Assembly (NCBI GenBank): GCA_030537155.1
Contig: JAUNOH010000003.1
Location: 8,916 to 51,582 of the forward strand
Length of the DNA: 42,667 nucleotides
Direction of reading: 5' to 3'
Origin: Bacillota bacterium
Lineage (GTDB): Bacteria > Bacillota_I > Bacilli_A > RFN20 > CAG-826
Below are positions 16,188 to 24,529 of the stretch, one piece after another; position 1 is the first letter of the stretch; the number at the start of each line of letters is the position of its first letter. The notes beneath the pieces were generated by a model. That model worked only from the letters and a program-made list of their open reading frames with translations. It ran no database searches and was not told the DNA's origin. The position numbers and the translations under genes were made by a program.

Positions 16188-16208
16188 AACCCCGATGCGA
16201 TCGGGGTT
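16188..16208 (-). terminator. Intrinsic terminator of rpsU
   Basis: AACCCCGAT-CGC-ATCGGGGTT on the minus strand is a perfect 9-base-pair stem followed by TTTCTTTG. It separates rpsU from the C39 gene. Its stem is nearly the same as the rpsT terminator at 40127-40147. Confidence 0.88.
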
Positions 16209-16230
16209 ATCTCTTTTTGGGTTTATCGGC

Positions 16231-16407
16231 TTACCACTTCTTGCGGCGGGCCAATTCGGACTTCTGCTTGCGCTTCAGCCCTTTCTTGAGGTAGTTCTCA
16301 TGCTTCTTGCATTCGAGCAAAACGCCACTCTTGTTGACGCTCCGCTTGAAGCGACGCAGCGCGGAATCGAGGTTTTCTCCCTCGTGGACCACGGTTTTGA
16401 TTGCCAT
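16231..16407 (-). CDS. rpsU: 30S ribosomal protein S21
   Basis: A 58-residue basic protein starting [20 protein letters not shown] and ending ELARRKKW, the usual form of bacterial S21, which binds the 3' end of 16S rRNA and helps initiation. GGAAGG lies before the ATG at a normal distance. It is transcribed alone from its own promoter and ends in a strong terminator. Its place between mtaB and ybeY matches Bacillus. Confidence 0.96.
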   Translation of the reverse strand: MAIKTVVHEGENLDSALRRFKRSVNKSGVLLECKKHENYLKKGLKRKQKSELARRKKW

Positions 16408-16440
16408 TAAACGAACTCACTTCCTTCCCAAGGCCCGAAT

Positions 16441-16469
16441 ATATTAGCCGAATCGGGCGCCTGATTCAA
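16441..16469 (-). promoter_or_regulatory. Promoter of rpsU
   Basis: TTGAAT (16469-16464) and TAATAT (16446-16441) are spaced by 17 bases. The leader is about 27 bases long and contains a Shine-Dalgarno sequence. Confidence 0.65.
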
Positions 16470-16493
16470 TGGGAAATGGGGTTATTTTCGCAA

Positions 16494-17135
16494 TTATTTG
16501 AGCAAAACGACGCCGGCCGAGGCCCCGATCCTGTTGGCCCCCGCCTCAATCATCGAAAGCATCTCCTCGTGGGTGTGGATGCCACCCGAGGCCTTGACGC
16601 CCATCTCCGGCCCGACGGCCTCGCGCATGATGCGCACCGCGTTGACGGTAGCCCCGCCTTTGCTGAAGCCCGTCGAGGTCTTGACGAAGTCGGCCCCGGC
16701 CCTCTTGCAAGCCAAAGAGCATTCCTTGATCTCCTCGTCGCTCAATAGGCAGGTCTCGAGGATGACTTTCAAGACGATGGATCCCCCCACCGCTTCCTTT
16801 AGGGCGTGGACTTCGTCCTCTATGGCCTTGTAATCGCCTTTTTTGGCCCAGCCGATGTTTTGGACCATATCGACTTCATCGGCCCCCTCTTTGACGCATA
16901 AGGCGGCCTCCTGGACCTTAGTTTCGGTCAGATTGGCCCCTAAGGGGAAACCGATGACGGTGCAGACCTTGACGCCGCTATCTTTCAAAAGCTTGCTGGC
17001 CAAGGGAACAAAGCAGGGATTCACGCACACCGACATGAAGCCATATTGCTTAGCCTCCCCACATAGTTTCTCGATTTGCTCGGGGGTGGCCTCCGGTTTT
17101 AAGAGGGTGTGGTCGATGAATTTGCTGTATTCCAT
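16494..17135 (-). CDS. deoC: Deoxyribose-phosphate aldolase
   Basis: DeoC cleaves 2-deoxyribose-5-phosphate to acetaldehyde and glyceraldehyde-3-phosphate in deoxynucleoside breakdown. The 213-residue class I aldolase shows IDHTLLKP at the start, D89 in DEVDMV, the Schiff-base lysine K152 in FVKTSTGF and the proton-relay lysine K181 in GVKASGG. A GGAG ribosome binding site precedes the ATG. It lies between the terminators of rpmF and rpsU, so it is probably its own unit. With cdd it suggests nucleoside salvage as a carbon source. Confidence 0.96.
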   Translation of the reverse strand: MEYSKFIDHTLLKPEATPEQIEKLCGEAKQYGFMSVCVNPCFVPLASKLLKDSGVKVCTVIGFPLGANLTETKVQEAALCVKEGADEVDMVQNIGWAKKGDYKAIEDEVHALKEAVGGSIVLKVILETCLLSDEEIKECSLACKRAGADFVKTSTGFSKGGATVNAVRIMREAVGPEMGVKASGGIHTHEEMLSMIEAGANRIGASAGVVLLK

Positions 17136-17186
17136 ATGTTTTTCTCCGTGTTAGTAGAAATTTTAGTCAATGGCGGGCAAAGAAAA

Positions 17187-17204
17187 AAGAGCGCTCAGGC
17201 TCTT
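17187..17204 (-). terminator. Intrinsic terminator of rpmF
   Basis: AAGAGC-CTGAGC-GCTCTT on the minus strand is followed by TTTTCTTTG, ten bases after the rpmF stop. Confidence 0.8.
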
Positions 17205-17213
17205 CTTCCTTCT

Positions 17214-17414
17214 TTAGCGGGTGGGCTCGCCTTTTTCCTTTTTGATCTTTAGGACCTGCTTGCCGTTGTAATAGCCGCATTCGGGGCACACGCGGTGCGA
17301 GCGGATCATCGCTCCGCAGTGGGAGCATTCAACCAAACCGCTGACGCTGAGCTTGAAGTGGGTGCGGCGAAGCCTCTTGCGGGTCTTGCTGATCCTTCTC
17401 TGTGGGACTGCCAT
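17214..17414 (-). CDS. rpmF: 50S ribosomal protein L32
   Basis: A 66-residue L32 beginning [19 protein letters not shown] with a zinc ribbon of two CxxC pairs (CSHC and CPEC). The ATG at 17414 has AAGGAGAG upstream; the longer frame from 17444 adds residues that overlap the promoter and is rejected. The C-terminal tail after the zinc ribbon is longer and more basic ([11 protein letters not shown]) than in many L32 proteins. The DUF177/yceD gene that often precedes rpmF is not present; mtaB lies upstream. Confidence 0.95.
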   Translation of the reverse strand: MAVPQRRISKTRKRLRRTHFKLSVSGLVECSHCGAMIRSHRVCPECGYYNGKQVLKIKKEKGEPTR

Positions 17415-17443
17415 CTTTCGACTCTCCTTTTTTTGACCCTGCA

Positions 17444-17471
17444 ATTATATGCAGGCGGGTGCAGGAGTCAA
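17444..17471 (-). promoter_or_regulatory. Strong promoter of rpmF
   Basis: TTGACT (17471-17466) and a perfect TATAAT (17449-17444) are spaced by 16 bases on the minus strand, about 29 bases before the ATG. Confidence 0.8.
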
Positions 17472-17506
17472 AGAATAAATTTAGACAATGTCAAAATCAG
17501 GACGAA

Positions 17507-18796
17507 TTAATCCGATGCCGTCTGGGGATTGTATTCGACGTCCACGAATTCGCCCCGGGGGTCAACTTCGCTATGGAAGCTGATGAGCAGGTAGTTCCCG
17601 CTATGGCCTTTGGCGATCTTGCTTTCTGAGTCATATTCCTCGACGTAGACCTCGAGTTTCCGGCCGAAGAAACGGGATTCATACTCGCCACGGAGCTTCT
17701 TGGAGAGATCCAATATCTCGTGGACCCTCCTCTTCTTTATGTCCGCGGGCAGATCCTTCATCTTATAGGCCTGCGTGAGGGGGCGCCTTGAATATGGAAA
17801 GACGTGGATCTCGGCGAATCCCACCTTTTCAAAGAAAGCCAAGGATTCCTTATGTTCCTCCTCACTCTCCCCGGGGAAGCCGGCGATGACGTCGGTCGTA
17901 ATGGCGATCTCTGGCCTGATCTCCCTGATTTTATCGATCTTTTTCATGAAGGCCCCGGTGTCATAACGCCGATGCATGGCCTTTAAGACGGAACTGGATC
18001 CGGATTGGGTTGGAATATGGAGATGGTCGACCAATTGGGGGAATTCACGGAGCAATTGGAGGAAGTCATCATCGATTTCGCTTTCCTCAATAGAGGAAAC
18101 CCGGAGCCTTTTTAGTCCAGGTGTTTGCTCGAGGATGTCGCGTAGAAGATTGGATAAGCGATATTTGCCATCGCCGAGGTCCCGGCCGTAGCTTCCGGTC
18201 GAAATGCCGGTTATGACGATCTCCTTATAGCCCTTGGAGACTAATGAATTGGCCTCCTCGATGACTCTTCCCGGCCTACGGGAACGGCTATTGCCCCGCA
18301 CGATGGGTATCAGGCAATAGGAACAGAAGTTGTCGCAGCCATCCTGCACCTTGAGGTAGGCCCTTCTGGTTTCGCTATAGCAGGCGAGCCCGAGTTCGGA
18401 GTATCCCTCCCGGCGGACGCTCTCCTTGACGAGGGAGATCTTTTGCTTATCCTCGAGGAATCTCTGGAACAGTTCAAAAACCATTTCCCGGTTGGAGGTG
18501 CCTAAGACTATATCGGCCCCGAGCGATAGCGCCTCCTCGGCGTGCTTCTGGCTATAGCAGCCCATGATGAGGAGGCAGGCATTGGGGGCCTCCCTACTTA
18601 ATCTGGATAGCCTCTGCCTTGACTTCTTATCAGCCATCCCGGTGACGGAGCAGCTATTGAGGATTATCAAATCGGCCTCCGAGGACTTATCGACCTTCCT
18701 CAGGCCCTTAGAAAGCAGCTCCGTCGAGATGGCGTTATCCTCATAGGAGTTAACCTTGCATCCGAGGGCGTATGTATAGAAACTTAACTCCCCCAT
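17507..18796 (-). CDS. mtaB: tRNA t6A37 methylthiotransferase
   Basis: MtaB (YqeV) is a radical SAM enzyme that turns t6A37 into ms2t6A37 in tRNAs reading ANN codons. The 429-residue protein has the N-terminal methylthiotransferase domain with cluster cysteines C13, C49 and C80, the radical SAM motif CDNFCSYC (C154, C158, C161), and a C-terminal TRAM domain ending near residue 425. It begins two bases after the unknown gene upstream, so it is the distal gene of the TM2-rsmE-unknown-mtaB unit. Its position after rsmE is conserved with Bacillus. Confidence 0.95.
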   Translation of the reverse strand: MGELSFYTYALGCKVNSYEDNAISTELLSKGLRKVDKSSEADLIILNSCSVTGMADKKSRQRLSRLSREAPNACLLIMGCYSQKHAEEALSLGADIVLGTSNREMVFELFQRFLEDKQKISLVKESVRREGYSELGLACYSETRRAYLKVQDGCDNFCSYCLIPIVRGNSRSRRPGRVIEEANSLVSKGYKEIVITGISTGSYGRDLGDGKYRLSNLLRDILEQTPGLKRLRVSSIEESEIDDDFLQLLREFPQLVDHLHIPTQSGSSSVLKAMHRRYDTGAFMKKIDKIREIRPEIAITTDVIAGFPGESEEEHKESLAFFEKVGFAEIHVFPYSRRPLTQAYKMKDLPADIKKRRVHEILDLSKKLRGEYESRFFGRKLEVYVEEYDSESKIAKGHSGNYLLISFHSEVDPRGEFVDVEYNPQTASD

Positions 18797-18798
18797 AA

Positions 18799-19593
18799 CT
18801 AACGGAATGCCTTTTGCTTAATCTTGGCCCTCTTGGCCTGAATCTGAAAGATTAATCTACTAGAAATCAACTTATTATCAACCAAGACACGTTCCAGCTC
18901 ATTGCGGTCCTGGGCGTAGTAGCTTTCCACTACGGGGACGATGCGCGAAAGCATGTGGTTATGGTCTGGGCGCTTAATGTAACGGTCGAAGAGGCAGATC
19001 TTCGCGTCCAATCTCCCCTGGGGGTCGACGAAGTAGATCGACTCGGAGTCATAGTCGTAAAAAGCCCTATGCTCCCCCACCCTCTTTATCATGACCAGCT
19101 TCGTGAAATAGGAGTCGAAGATGGCCGGGCCATAGTAATCGAAGGGGTCGATGGCGATGGCCTCGAAGTTCCTGAGCATACTCATATAGGGGGCCTCGAG
19201 CATCAATTCATAACGCCCGTCGTAGATGGTGTTCAAATTATATGGGAAGATGGGGACATAGATTTTGGTGTTCCCCTTCTCGCTTTTGGCAAAGGGCAGT
19301 TCGGCCGTGATGTTGGCCATGTGCTCCTCAATCGATAATCCCGATAAGTCCCCGTTTTGGATCTGGCGGGACTTATTCGCGTAGGCCACCTCGATGCTCC
19401 GCTTGTTGATGATGGCCCGGATGATGATGTTGGCCCTTATGACGTCAAAGGGGTCCTCGACCCTCATGAAGCGGCTATATTGCGAGAGGGATTCCAGCAC
19501 TACGCGGTTGGAGGTATAGAAAGACATCTCCTCAGAGCTGCCGAATCCGGGATTCTTCTGATATTTCTCGAGGGTATCGAATAAAAGTCCCAT
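18799..19593 (-). CDS. Conserved-looking protein of unknown function
   Basis: A 264-residue soluble, mildly basic protein that I do not recognise. The ATG at 19593 lies one base after the rsmE stop and gives the start MGLLFDTLEKYQ; the frame from 19626 would reach into rsmE. There is no signal peptide or membrane segment. The middle is rich in aromatic residues (IYVPIFPYNL, DPFDYYGPAIFDSYF), and the C-terminus is basic (QAKRAKIKQKAF), which could suit nucleic-acid binding. It is tightly packed between two RNA-modification genes, rsmE and mtaB, and is likely co-expressed with them. A link to RNA metabolism is a guess from context only. Confidence 0.75.
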   Translation of the reverse strand: MGLLFDTLEKYQKNPGFGSSEEMSFYTSNRVVLESLSQYSRFMRVEDPFDVIRANIIIRAIINKRSIEVAYANKSRQIQNGDLSGLSIEEHMANITAELPFAKSEKGNTKIYVPIFPYNLNTIYDGRYELMLEAPYMSMLRNFEAIAIDPFDYYGPAIFDSYFTKLVMIKRVGEHRAFYDYDSESIYFVDPQGRLDAKICLFDRYIKRPDHNHMLSRIVPVVESYYAQDRNELERVLVDNKLISSRLIFQIQAKRAKIKQKAFR

Positions 19594-19594
19594 C

Positions 19595-20320
19595 TTATCT
19601 ATCCTCCGCTTTGGCTGAGGCCTCAACCATCAAAGCCGCCCCCACGATTCCGGCCGTTTCGGCCCGAAGAATCGATTTGCCGAGGCTGATCGGGGAAAAT
19701 CCCACGGATATGGCCTTTTCGGCCTCCTCGGGGCTAAATCCGCCTTCGGGACCGATTAAAAGGAGGATGCTCTCCCCCGCTTCTAGGTTATCGAGGGCCT
19801 CGCCGATGCTTTTTCCTTTTCCGGCTTCCGCCTCATAGGCCAATAGTCTATGGTCGGCTTCCACCTTCAATAGGTCGTCAAAGGGCAGATAGGCGGATAC
19901 TTCCGGGATCAGGCCGCGCCTGGATTGGCAGGCGGCGCTTTTGGCGATCTTCCTGAGCCTTTGGAGGCGGTTGTCCTCCCTCCCGGGCTCGGCCTTGACG
20001 ATGACGCGCTCGGAGAGGACGGGGATGAAACGTCTGATCCCAATCTCACTCCCCTTTTCGATCAAAACCTCGTTCCGATCACCCTTTATCAGGCAGAAGG
20101 CGATGATGATCTCATTCGCGGGCTCCCTGTCGTCGCTGATGGTTTCGATGACTTTGAGTCTGAAAGGCGAGAGGCTATTTACCTCACAAAGATGGCATTT
20201 TCCATCGACCACCTCGACCTTTTCCCCGACCCTGATACGGAGCGACTTAACCAAATGAAAGACGTCATCCTGCTCGAGGGTGGCGTATCCGTCTTCTATT
20301 TTCCCGAAGTAGCGTTGCAT
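19595..20320 (-). CDS. rsmE: 16S rRNA (uracil1498-N3)-methyltransferase
   Basis: A 241-residue SPOUT-class methyltransferase of the RsmE (YqeU) family that modifies U1498 near the decoding site. The knot motif LLIGPEGGFSPEEAEKA and the downstream SLGKSILRAETA loop are diagnostic, and the N-terminal PUA-like region starts MQRYFGKIEDG. It starts one base after the TM2 gene stop. The prmA gene that lies between dnaJ and rsmE in many Firmicutes is replaced here by the TM2 protein gene. Confidence 0.95.
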   Translation of the reverse strand: MQRYFGKIEDGYATLEQDDVFHLVKSLRIRVGEKVEVVDGKCHLCEVNSLSPFRLKVIETISDDREPANEIIIAFCLIKGDRNEVLIEKGSEIGIRRFIPVLSERVIVKAEPGREDNRLQRLRKIAKSAACQSRRGLIPEVSAYLPFDDLLKVEADHRLLAYEAEAGKGKSIGEALDNLEAGESILLLIGPEGGFSPEEAEKAISVGFSPISLGKSILRAETAGIVGAALMVEASAKAEDR

Positions 20321-20321
20321 G

Positions 20322-20759
20322 TTACCTCAGGAAGACCCCCTCGGCGTCGGTCAACGTATCCTTGTGGGAGAAATATATGGCCTCGCCAATATGGAATAGC
20401 CAGATGAGGGCAAAAGGCGAGATGAAGCAGATCGGAAGCGGCAATTCGCTGAATAGGAGCACCAATATCGAGCCCACGATGGCGGTCAAAAGCAGGCAGA
20501 CCACGATGCTTAAGACCCCGCGGCTCTTCTTGCCGATATAGAACTCGTGGACCCCGAAATAGCCCAAAAGGGCGCATAGCCAGCAGAAAACGGCGCGCGA
20601 CTTGCTCTTGTATAGCTCACCTTCGTGGAGGGAGAGGGCGCTGGTGACGTCCATCGTCCGGTAGTCGGTCTCGATGGGCTGCTTCGCCCCGCAATACGGG
20701 CAGATGTCCGCGTCTTTGATCTTGTCGATTTCCTTTTGGCAGTTACGGCAACGTGGCAT
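20322..20759 (-). CDS. TM2-domain membrane protein with N-terminal zinc ribbon
   Basis: A 145-residue protein. Residues 4-23 hold a C4 zinc ribbon (C4, C7, C20, C23: CRNC and CPYC). After a linker comes a TM2 domain: SKSRAVFCWLCALLGYFGVH, then EFYIGKKSRG and two to three further hydrophobic segments. TM2 proteins (PF05154) are widespread small membrane proteins without a fixed function. The ATG at 20759 has TATACT 9 bases upstream and no ribosome binding site. It heads the unit with rsmE, the unknown gene and mtaB. Confidence 0.85.
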   Translation of the reverse strand: MPRCRNCQKEIDKIKDADICPYCGAKQPIETDYRTMDVTSALSLHEGELYKSKSRAVFCWLCALLGYFGVHEFYIGKKSRGVLSIVVCLLLTAIVGSILVLLFSELPLPICFISPFALIWLFHIGEAIYFSHKDTLTDAEGVFLR

Positions 20760-20768
20760 GGCGATAAA

Positions 20769-20774
20769 AGTATA
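20769..20774 (-). promoter_or_regulatory. Possible -10 element of the TM2-rsmE-mtaB unit
   Basis: TATACT on the minus strand ends 9 bases before the ATG at 20759, just after the dnaJ terminator. The -35 region (TTTAAG at a 17-base spacing) is weak. Confidence 0.4.
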
Positions 20775-20805
20775 GGCTCTCCGCAAATCTTCTTAAAGAA
20801 AGAAA

Positions 20806-20822
20806 GGAGGCAATTAGCCTCC
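20806..20822 (-). terminator. Intrinsic terminator after dnaJ
   Basis: GGAGGC-TAATT-GCCTCC on the minus strand is followed by TTTCTTTCTTT and lies 8 bases after the dnaJ stop. Confidence 0.85.
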
Positions 20823-20830
20823 CTTCGCAT

Positions 20831-21976
20831 TTATTTCTTGAAGCCCGATTTCCAGTCCTCGAACACCGACTTCTCGTCTTTATTCTGCTTCTGGAACTCG
20901 CTTAATAGCTCCTTTTGGCTGCGGTTGAGCCTTTTGGGCGTCTTCACCTTGATGGTGATATACATATCCCCGGGCTTGCCGCTTCTTAAATCCTTGATTC
21001 CGCGTTCCTTAAGCTTCAACACCTGATCGGGCTGGGTGCCTTCCGGGATGGTCACGACGACGTTCCCATAGACGGTCGGTATCTCGATCTTCGTCCCGAG
21101 GGCGCAGTCGACGAAGGAGAGCGGGACGTCCATATGGACGTCGTTGCCGTTCCGCTTAAAGTATTTATGCTCGCTGACGTTGACCTCGACGTACAAATCG
21201 CCGTTGGGGCCGCCGTTATAGCCACGGCCGCCTTTGCCGGAGACGCGGATCTGTTGGCCTGAGGAGATGCCGGCCGGGATATTGACCGGGAGTTCCTTCT
21301 TCACCTTGCTATAGCCTTCGCCGTTACAGACGTGGCAACGCCTCCTTATCTTCCTACCCGATCCATTGCACTCCGGGCAGACGGATTGGCTCTGCATCTG
21401 GCCGAAGATGGTGTTTTGGACGGTGTTGACATAGCCCCTTCCCCCGCAGTGGCTGCAGGTTTCGAAGTCGGAGGGGCTTTCGGCCCCGGTGCCATGGCAA
21501 TGGGAGCACGGCTCATCGTAGTTGAGGGCGATGTTGATCTTCTTGCCGTTGACCGCGTCCATGAAGTTGATCTTGATACGGTAGAGGCTATCCTGCCCCT
21601 TCCTGGGTCCGGTGGAGGCGCCTTGCTGGCTCCTTCGTCCCCCTCCCCCGAAGAAGGAGGAGAAGATATCGCCGAGGTCGACGTCCCCGAAGCCCTGGCT
21701 GGAGAAGCCCTGGCCAAAGGGGTTGCCGCTTCCTCCCGTGGAGGAACCCTGGCTGAAGGCGGCGTGCCCAAAGCGATCGTATTGGGCCTTCTTGTTATCG
21801 TCGCTTAAGACGTCGTAGGCCTCCTGCACCTCCTGGAATTTCTCGGTGGCGTCTGGGGCTTTGTTGATGTCGGGATGGTATTTCTTGGCCATCTTCCGAT
21901 AGGCGGATTTGATTTCGTCCTTGCTGGCGTTTTTATTGATGCCCAGGACTTCGTAATAATCCCTTTTTTCGGCCAT
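20831..21976 (-). CDS. dnaJ: Chaperone protein DnaJ
   Basis: A full-length class A J-protein of 381 residues that stimulates DnaK ATPase and delivers substrates. The J domain (1-70) has the HPD motif in KKYHPDINK, followed by a Gly/Phe-rich linker (about 75-115), four CxxCxGxG-type zinc repeats ([32 protein letters not shown]), and the C-terminal substrate domain. AGGAGGT precedes the ATG. A strong hairpin lies between dnaK and this gene, so its expression may be lower than that of dnaK. Confidence 0.97.
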   Translation of the reverse strand: MAEKRDYYEVLGINKNASKDEIKSAYRKMAKKYHPDINKAPDATEKFQEVQEAYDVLSDDNKKAQYDRFGHAAFSQGSSTGGSGNPFGQGFSSQGFGDVDLGDIFSSFFGGGGRRSQQGASTGPRKGQDSLYRIKINFMDAVNGKKINIALNYDEPCSHCHGTGAESPSDFETCSHCGGRGYVNTVQNTIFGQMQSQSVCPECNGSGRKIRRRCHVCNGEGYSKVKKELPVNIPAGISSGQQIRVSGKGGRGYNGGPNGDLYVEVNVSEHKYFKRNGNDVHMDVPLSFVDCALGTKIEIPTVYGNVVVTIPEGTQPDQVLKLKERGIKDLRSGKPGDMYITIKVKTPKRLNRSQKELLSEFQKQNKDEKSVFEDWKSGFKK

Positions 21977-22005
21977 AGATGACCTCCTTTCTATCTAAAT
22001 TAAAC

Positions 22006-22036
22006 CCAGCCGCCCCCAAAAACGGGGGACGACTGG
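22006..22036 (-). terminator. Strong hairpin between dnaK and dnaJ
   Basis: On the minus strand CCAGTCGTCCCCC and GGGGGCGGCTGG form about 12 pairs (two G-U) around a T-rich loop, followed by GTTTAATTT. It probably attenuates read-through into dnaJ or stabilises the dnaK mRNA 3' end. Confidence 0.7.
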
Positions 22037-22054
22037 ATTTTGTGGATTGGTTTA

Positions 22055-23890
22055 TTAGCTGCGATGCGAGTTGTTATCGGTGAAGTCGGCGTCGACCACG
22101 TCATCGGCGGTCTGGTTGCCTTCTTCGCTCCCACCCTGCGGGGCCTCGCCGCCCTGCTGGGATTGCTGGGCATAGGCCTGGGCCGCCGCATCCTCGAGGC
22201 GTCCGACGATCTCGCGGAGCTTCTCGATGTCGTTATTGGTGATGGCGGTTTGAGCCTCGTCGCGGAGGGAAGTCAGCTGGCTCTTCTGGTTTTCATCGAG
22301 CTTATCGCCCTGCTCAGTCAAAGTCTGGTTGATCTGGTCGACGTAGCCCTGGGCTTTGTTTTTGACCTCGATGTCGCCCTTCCTCTTCTGGTCGGCTTCC
22401 TTATTCTCCTCGGCTTCCCTGACCATGCGGTCGATGTCTTCCTTGGAGAGGCCGTTGGAGCCGGAGATGGTGATGTCCTGGCTCTTCTTGGTGTCCAAAT
22501 CCTGGGCCGAGACCTTCACGATGCCATTGACGTCGATTGAGAAGGTAACCTCGATCCTCGGCTGACCACGGCGGGCAGGTTTGATGCCGGAAAGCTGGAA
22601 GTGGCCGAGCAATTTATTGTCGTGGGCCATCGGACGCTCACCCTGGTAGACCATGATGTCGACGGCCGGCTGATTGTCTTCGGCGGTCGAGAAGATCTGG
22701 CTCTTGGTGGTCGGGATGGTGGTGTTCCTGTCGATGAGGGGGGTCATGACGCCGCCGAGGGTCTCGATGCCGAGGGTCAACGGGGTGACGTCCAATAGGA
22801 CGATGTCCTTGACGTCGCCGGCGATGACGGCACCTTGGACGGCCGCGCCGATGGAGACGGCCTCATCGGGGTTGACGGAGAGGTTGAGCTTGTGGCCGGT
22901 GACCTTCTCCACCATCTCCTGGACGGCCGGCATCCTGGTGGAGCCGCCGATCATGAGGATCTCTTGGATATCGCCATATTTGAGGCCGGAATCCTTCAAA
23001 GCCTTTTCCATCGGGGCCTTGCAACGCTCCAATAGATGCTTCGTCAGATCCTGGAATTTGGCGCGGGTTAACTTGCCTTCCCAAGAGATCGGGCCGGAGC
23101 TCGACATCCCGATGAAGGGTAATGAAATCGTGGTTTCGAGGGAGCTGGAGAGCTCGATCTTGGCCTTTTCGGCCGCGTCGATGAAGCGCTGACGGGCCAT
23201 TTTGTCGGTAAGGTCGGCGCCGGTGTCGATCTTGATCTGGGCCTGGATCCAATCGGCCAGGGTGTGGTCCCAGTCATCGCCACCGAGTTTGGTGTCGCCG
23301 GAGGTGGATAAGACCTCGAAGGTGCCATCCCCGATCTCGAGGATGGAGACGTCTAAGGTGCCGCCGCCTAAGTCGAAGACGAGGACCTTGCCGGATTTGT
23401 TGCTGTCGAGGCCAAAGGCCAAGCAGGCCGCGGTCGGCTCGTTGATGATCCTGACGACGTCGAGCCCGGCGATGGTGCCGGCGTCTTTGGTGGCCTGACG
23501 TTGGGCGTCATTGAAGTAGGCCGGGACGGTGATGACGGCTTTCTTGATGGGCTGGCCGGTGCTCTTCTCGGCATAGCCTTTCATATAGGCGAGGACCCTG
23601 GAGGAGATTTCCTGCGGGGTCAGATCCTTATTGGTGCAGCCGATATGGAATTTATAGCTATCGCCCATGTGGCGCTTGGCGCTGGAGACGGTGTCGGGGT
23701 TGGTGACGGCCTGACGCTTGGCGGCGTTGCCGACGATTTCCTCGCCGCTGGATTTGAAGGCGACCACCGAGGGGGTGGTGTTGGTGCCTTCGGGGTTGGG
23801 GATGACCTTGACCTTGCCGTCGGCCTGCATGTAGCTGATGACCGAGTTGGTGGTTCCTAAGTCGATTCCGACGATGATTTCTTTTGCCAT
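22055..23890 (-). CDS. dnaK: Chaperone protein DnaK (Hsp70)
   Basis: A 611-residue Hsp70, the normal length for Firmicutes. The nucleotide-binding domain starts [13 protein letters not shown], with [14 protein letters not shown] and [13 protein letters not shown]. The interdomain linker ([19 protein letters not shown]) leads into the substrate domain and a glutamine- and glycine-rich tail. AAAGGAG precedes the ATG. It is the third gene of hrcA-grpE-dnaK-dnaJ, under CIRCE/HrcA control. Confidence 0.98.
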   Translation of the reverse strand: MAKEIIVGIDLGTTNSVISYMQADGKVKVIPNPEGTNTTPSVVAFKSSGEEIVGNAAKRQAVTNPDTVSSAKRHMGDSYKFHIGCTNKDLTPQEISSRVLAYMKGYAEKSTGQPIKKAVITVPAYFNDAQRQATKDAGTIAGLDVVRIINEPTAACLAFGLDSNKSGKVLVFDLGGGTLDVSILEIGDGTFEVLSTSGDTKLGGDDWDHTLADWIQAQIKIDTGADLTDKMARQRFIDAAEKAKIELSSSLETTISLPFIGMSSSGPISWEGKLTRAKFQDLTKHLLERCKAPMEKALKDSGLKYGDIQEILMIGGSTRMPAVQEMVEKVTGHKLNLSVNPDEAVSIGAAVQGAVIAGDVKDIVLLDVTPLTLGIETLGGVMTPLIDRNTTIPTTKSQIFSTAEDNQPAVDIMVYQGERPMAHDNKLLGHFQLSGIKPARRGQPRIEVTFSIDVNGIVKVSAQDLDTKKSQDITISGSNGLSKEDIDRMVREAEENKEADQKRKGDIEVKNKAQGYVDQINQTLTEQGDKLDENQKSQLTSLRDEAQTAITNNDIEKLREIVGRLEDAAAQAYAQQSQQGGEAPQGGSEEGNQTADDVVDADFTDNNSHRS

Positions 23891-23905
23891 AATTAGATTT
23901 CTCCT

Positions 23906-24529
23906 TTAAGCCTTGTGGACTTTTTCGCCTTCGGGGGCTTCCCCCTCGGGTTTATCTTCTTCTTTTTCTTCTTTGCTTTCGCCCGCCTTTTTGGAAACGC
24001 TGACCATGACCGGGCGGATGAGGCGGTCGTGGAGTTTATAGCCCTTGGCTTGGACTTTGAGGATCCTATTGGGCTCACCATCGTTCTCGATGGCCTCGAC
24101 CGCGTGCATGGTCAGGGCATCGTATTTATCCCCGATGGCGGGGCAGATCGATGTGACGCCCTCCTTCTCGAGGACGTTTTCGATCTGGTTGTAGATGTAT
24201 TGGAATCCGACGAGGTAGTTTTTGACCTGGTCGTTGGGTGGGGTGGCGTCTAAGACGATGTGGAAGGCGTCCAGGGCCGGAAGCAGTTCATCCACGAACC
24301 CCTCGGCCCGATATTTCAGGGCGGCCCGCCTCTCATCCTCGAGGCTCTTCCTGAGGTTTTGGGTGTCCGCGTGGACCTTATAGTATTCGTTCTTCCAATA
24401 ATCGCGGTCGGCGTTGGCCTTTTCCAATTGCTCCTCGAGCTTGGCCTTGGCCTTGGCTTCCTTCTTGTCTAGCTTTTCTTCTTCGGGCTGGCTTTGCTCT
24501 GGGGTTTCGTTTTTTCTTTCTTCTGACAC
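23906..24529 (-). CDS. grpE: Nucleotide exchange factor GrpE
   Basis: GrpE releases ADP from DnaK. The 207-residue protein has a charged N-terminal coiled coil (about 15-75), the conserved FVDELLPALDAFHIVL segment and the beta-wing end with GYKLHDRLIRPVMVSVS, plus a long acidic tail rich in Glu and Lys. Its start lies 61 bases inside the 3' end of hrcA, an unusually long overlap that suggests coupled translation. Confidence 0.96.
   Translation of the reverse strand: MSEERKNETPEQSQPEEEKLDKKEAKAKAKLEEQLEKANADRDYWKNEYYKVHADTQNLRKSLEDERRAALKYRAEGFVDELLPALDAFHIVLDATPPNDQVKNYLVGFQYIYNQIENVLEKEGVTSICPAIGDKYDALTMHAVEAIENDGEPNRILKVQAKGYKLHDRLIRPVMVSVSKKAGESKEEKEEDKPEGEAPEGEKVHKA

Noticed and set aside
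22040..22540. Plus-strand open frame opposite dnaK
   Set aside because: Antisense shadow of a highly expressed, codon-biased gene; composition is repetitive and no start signals are present.
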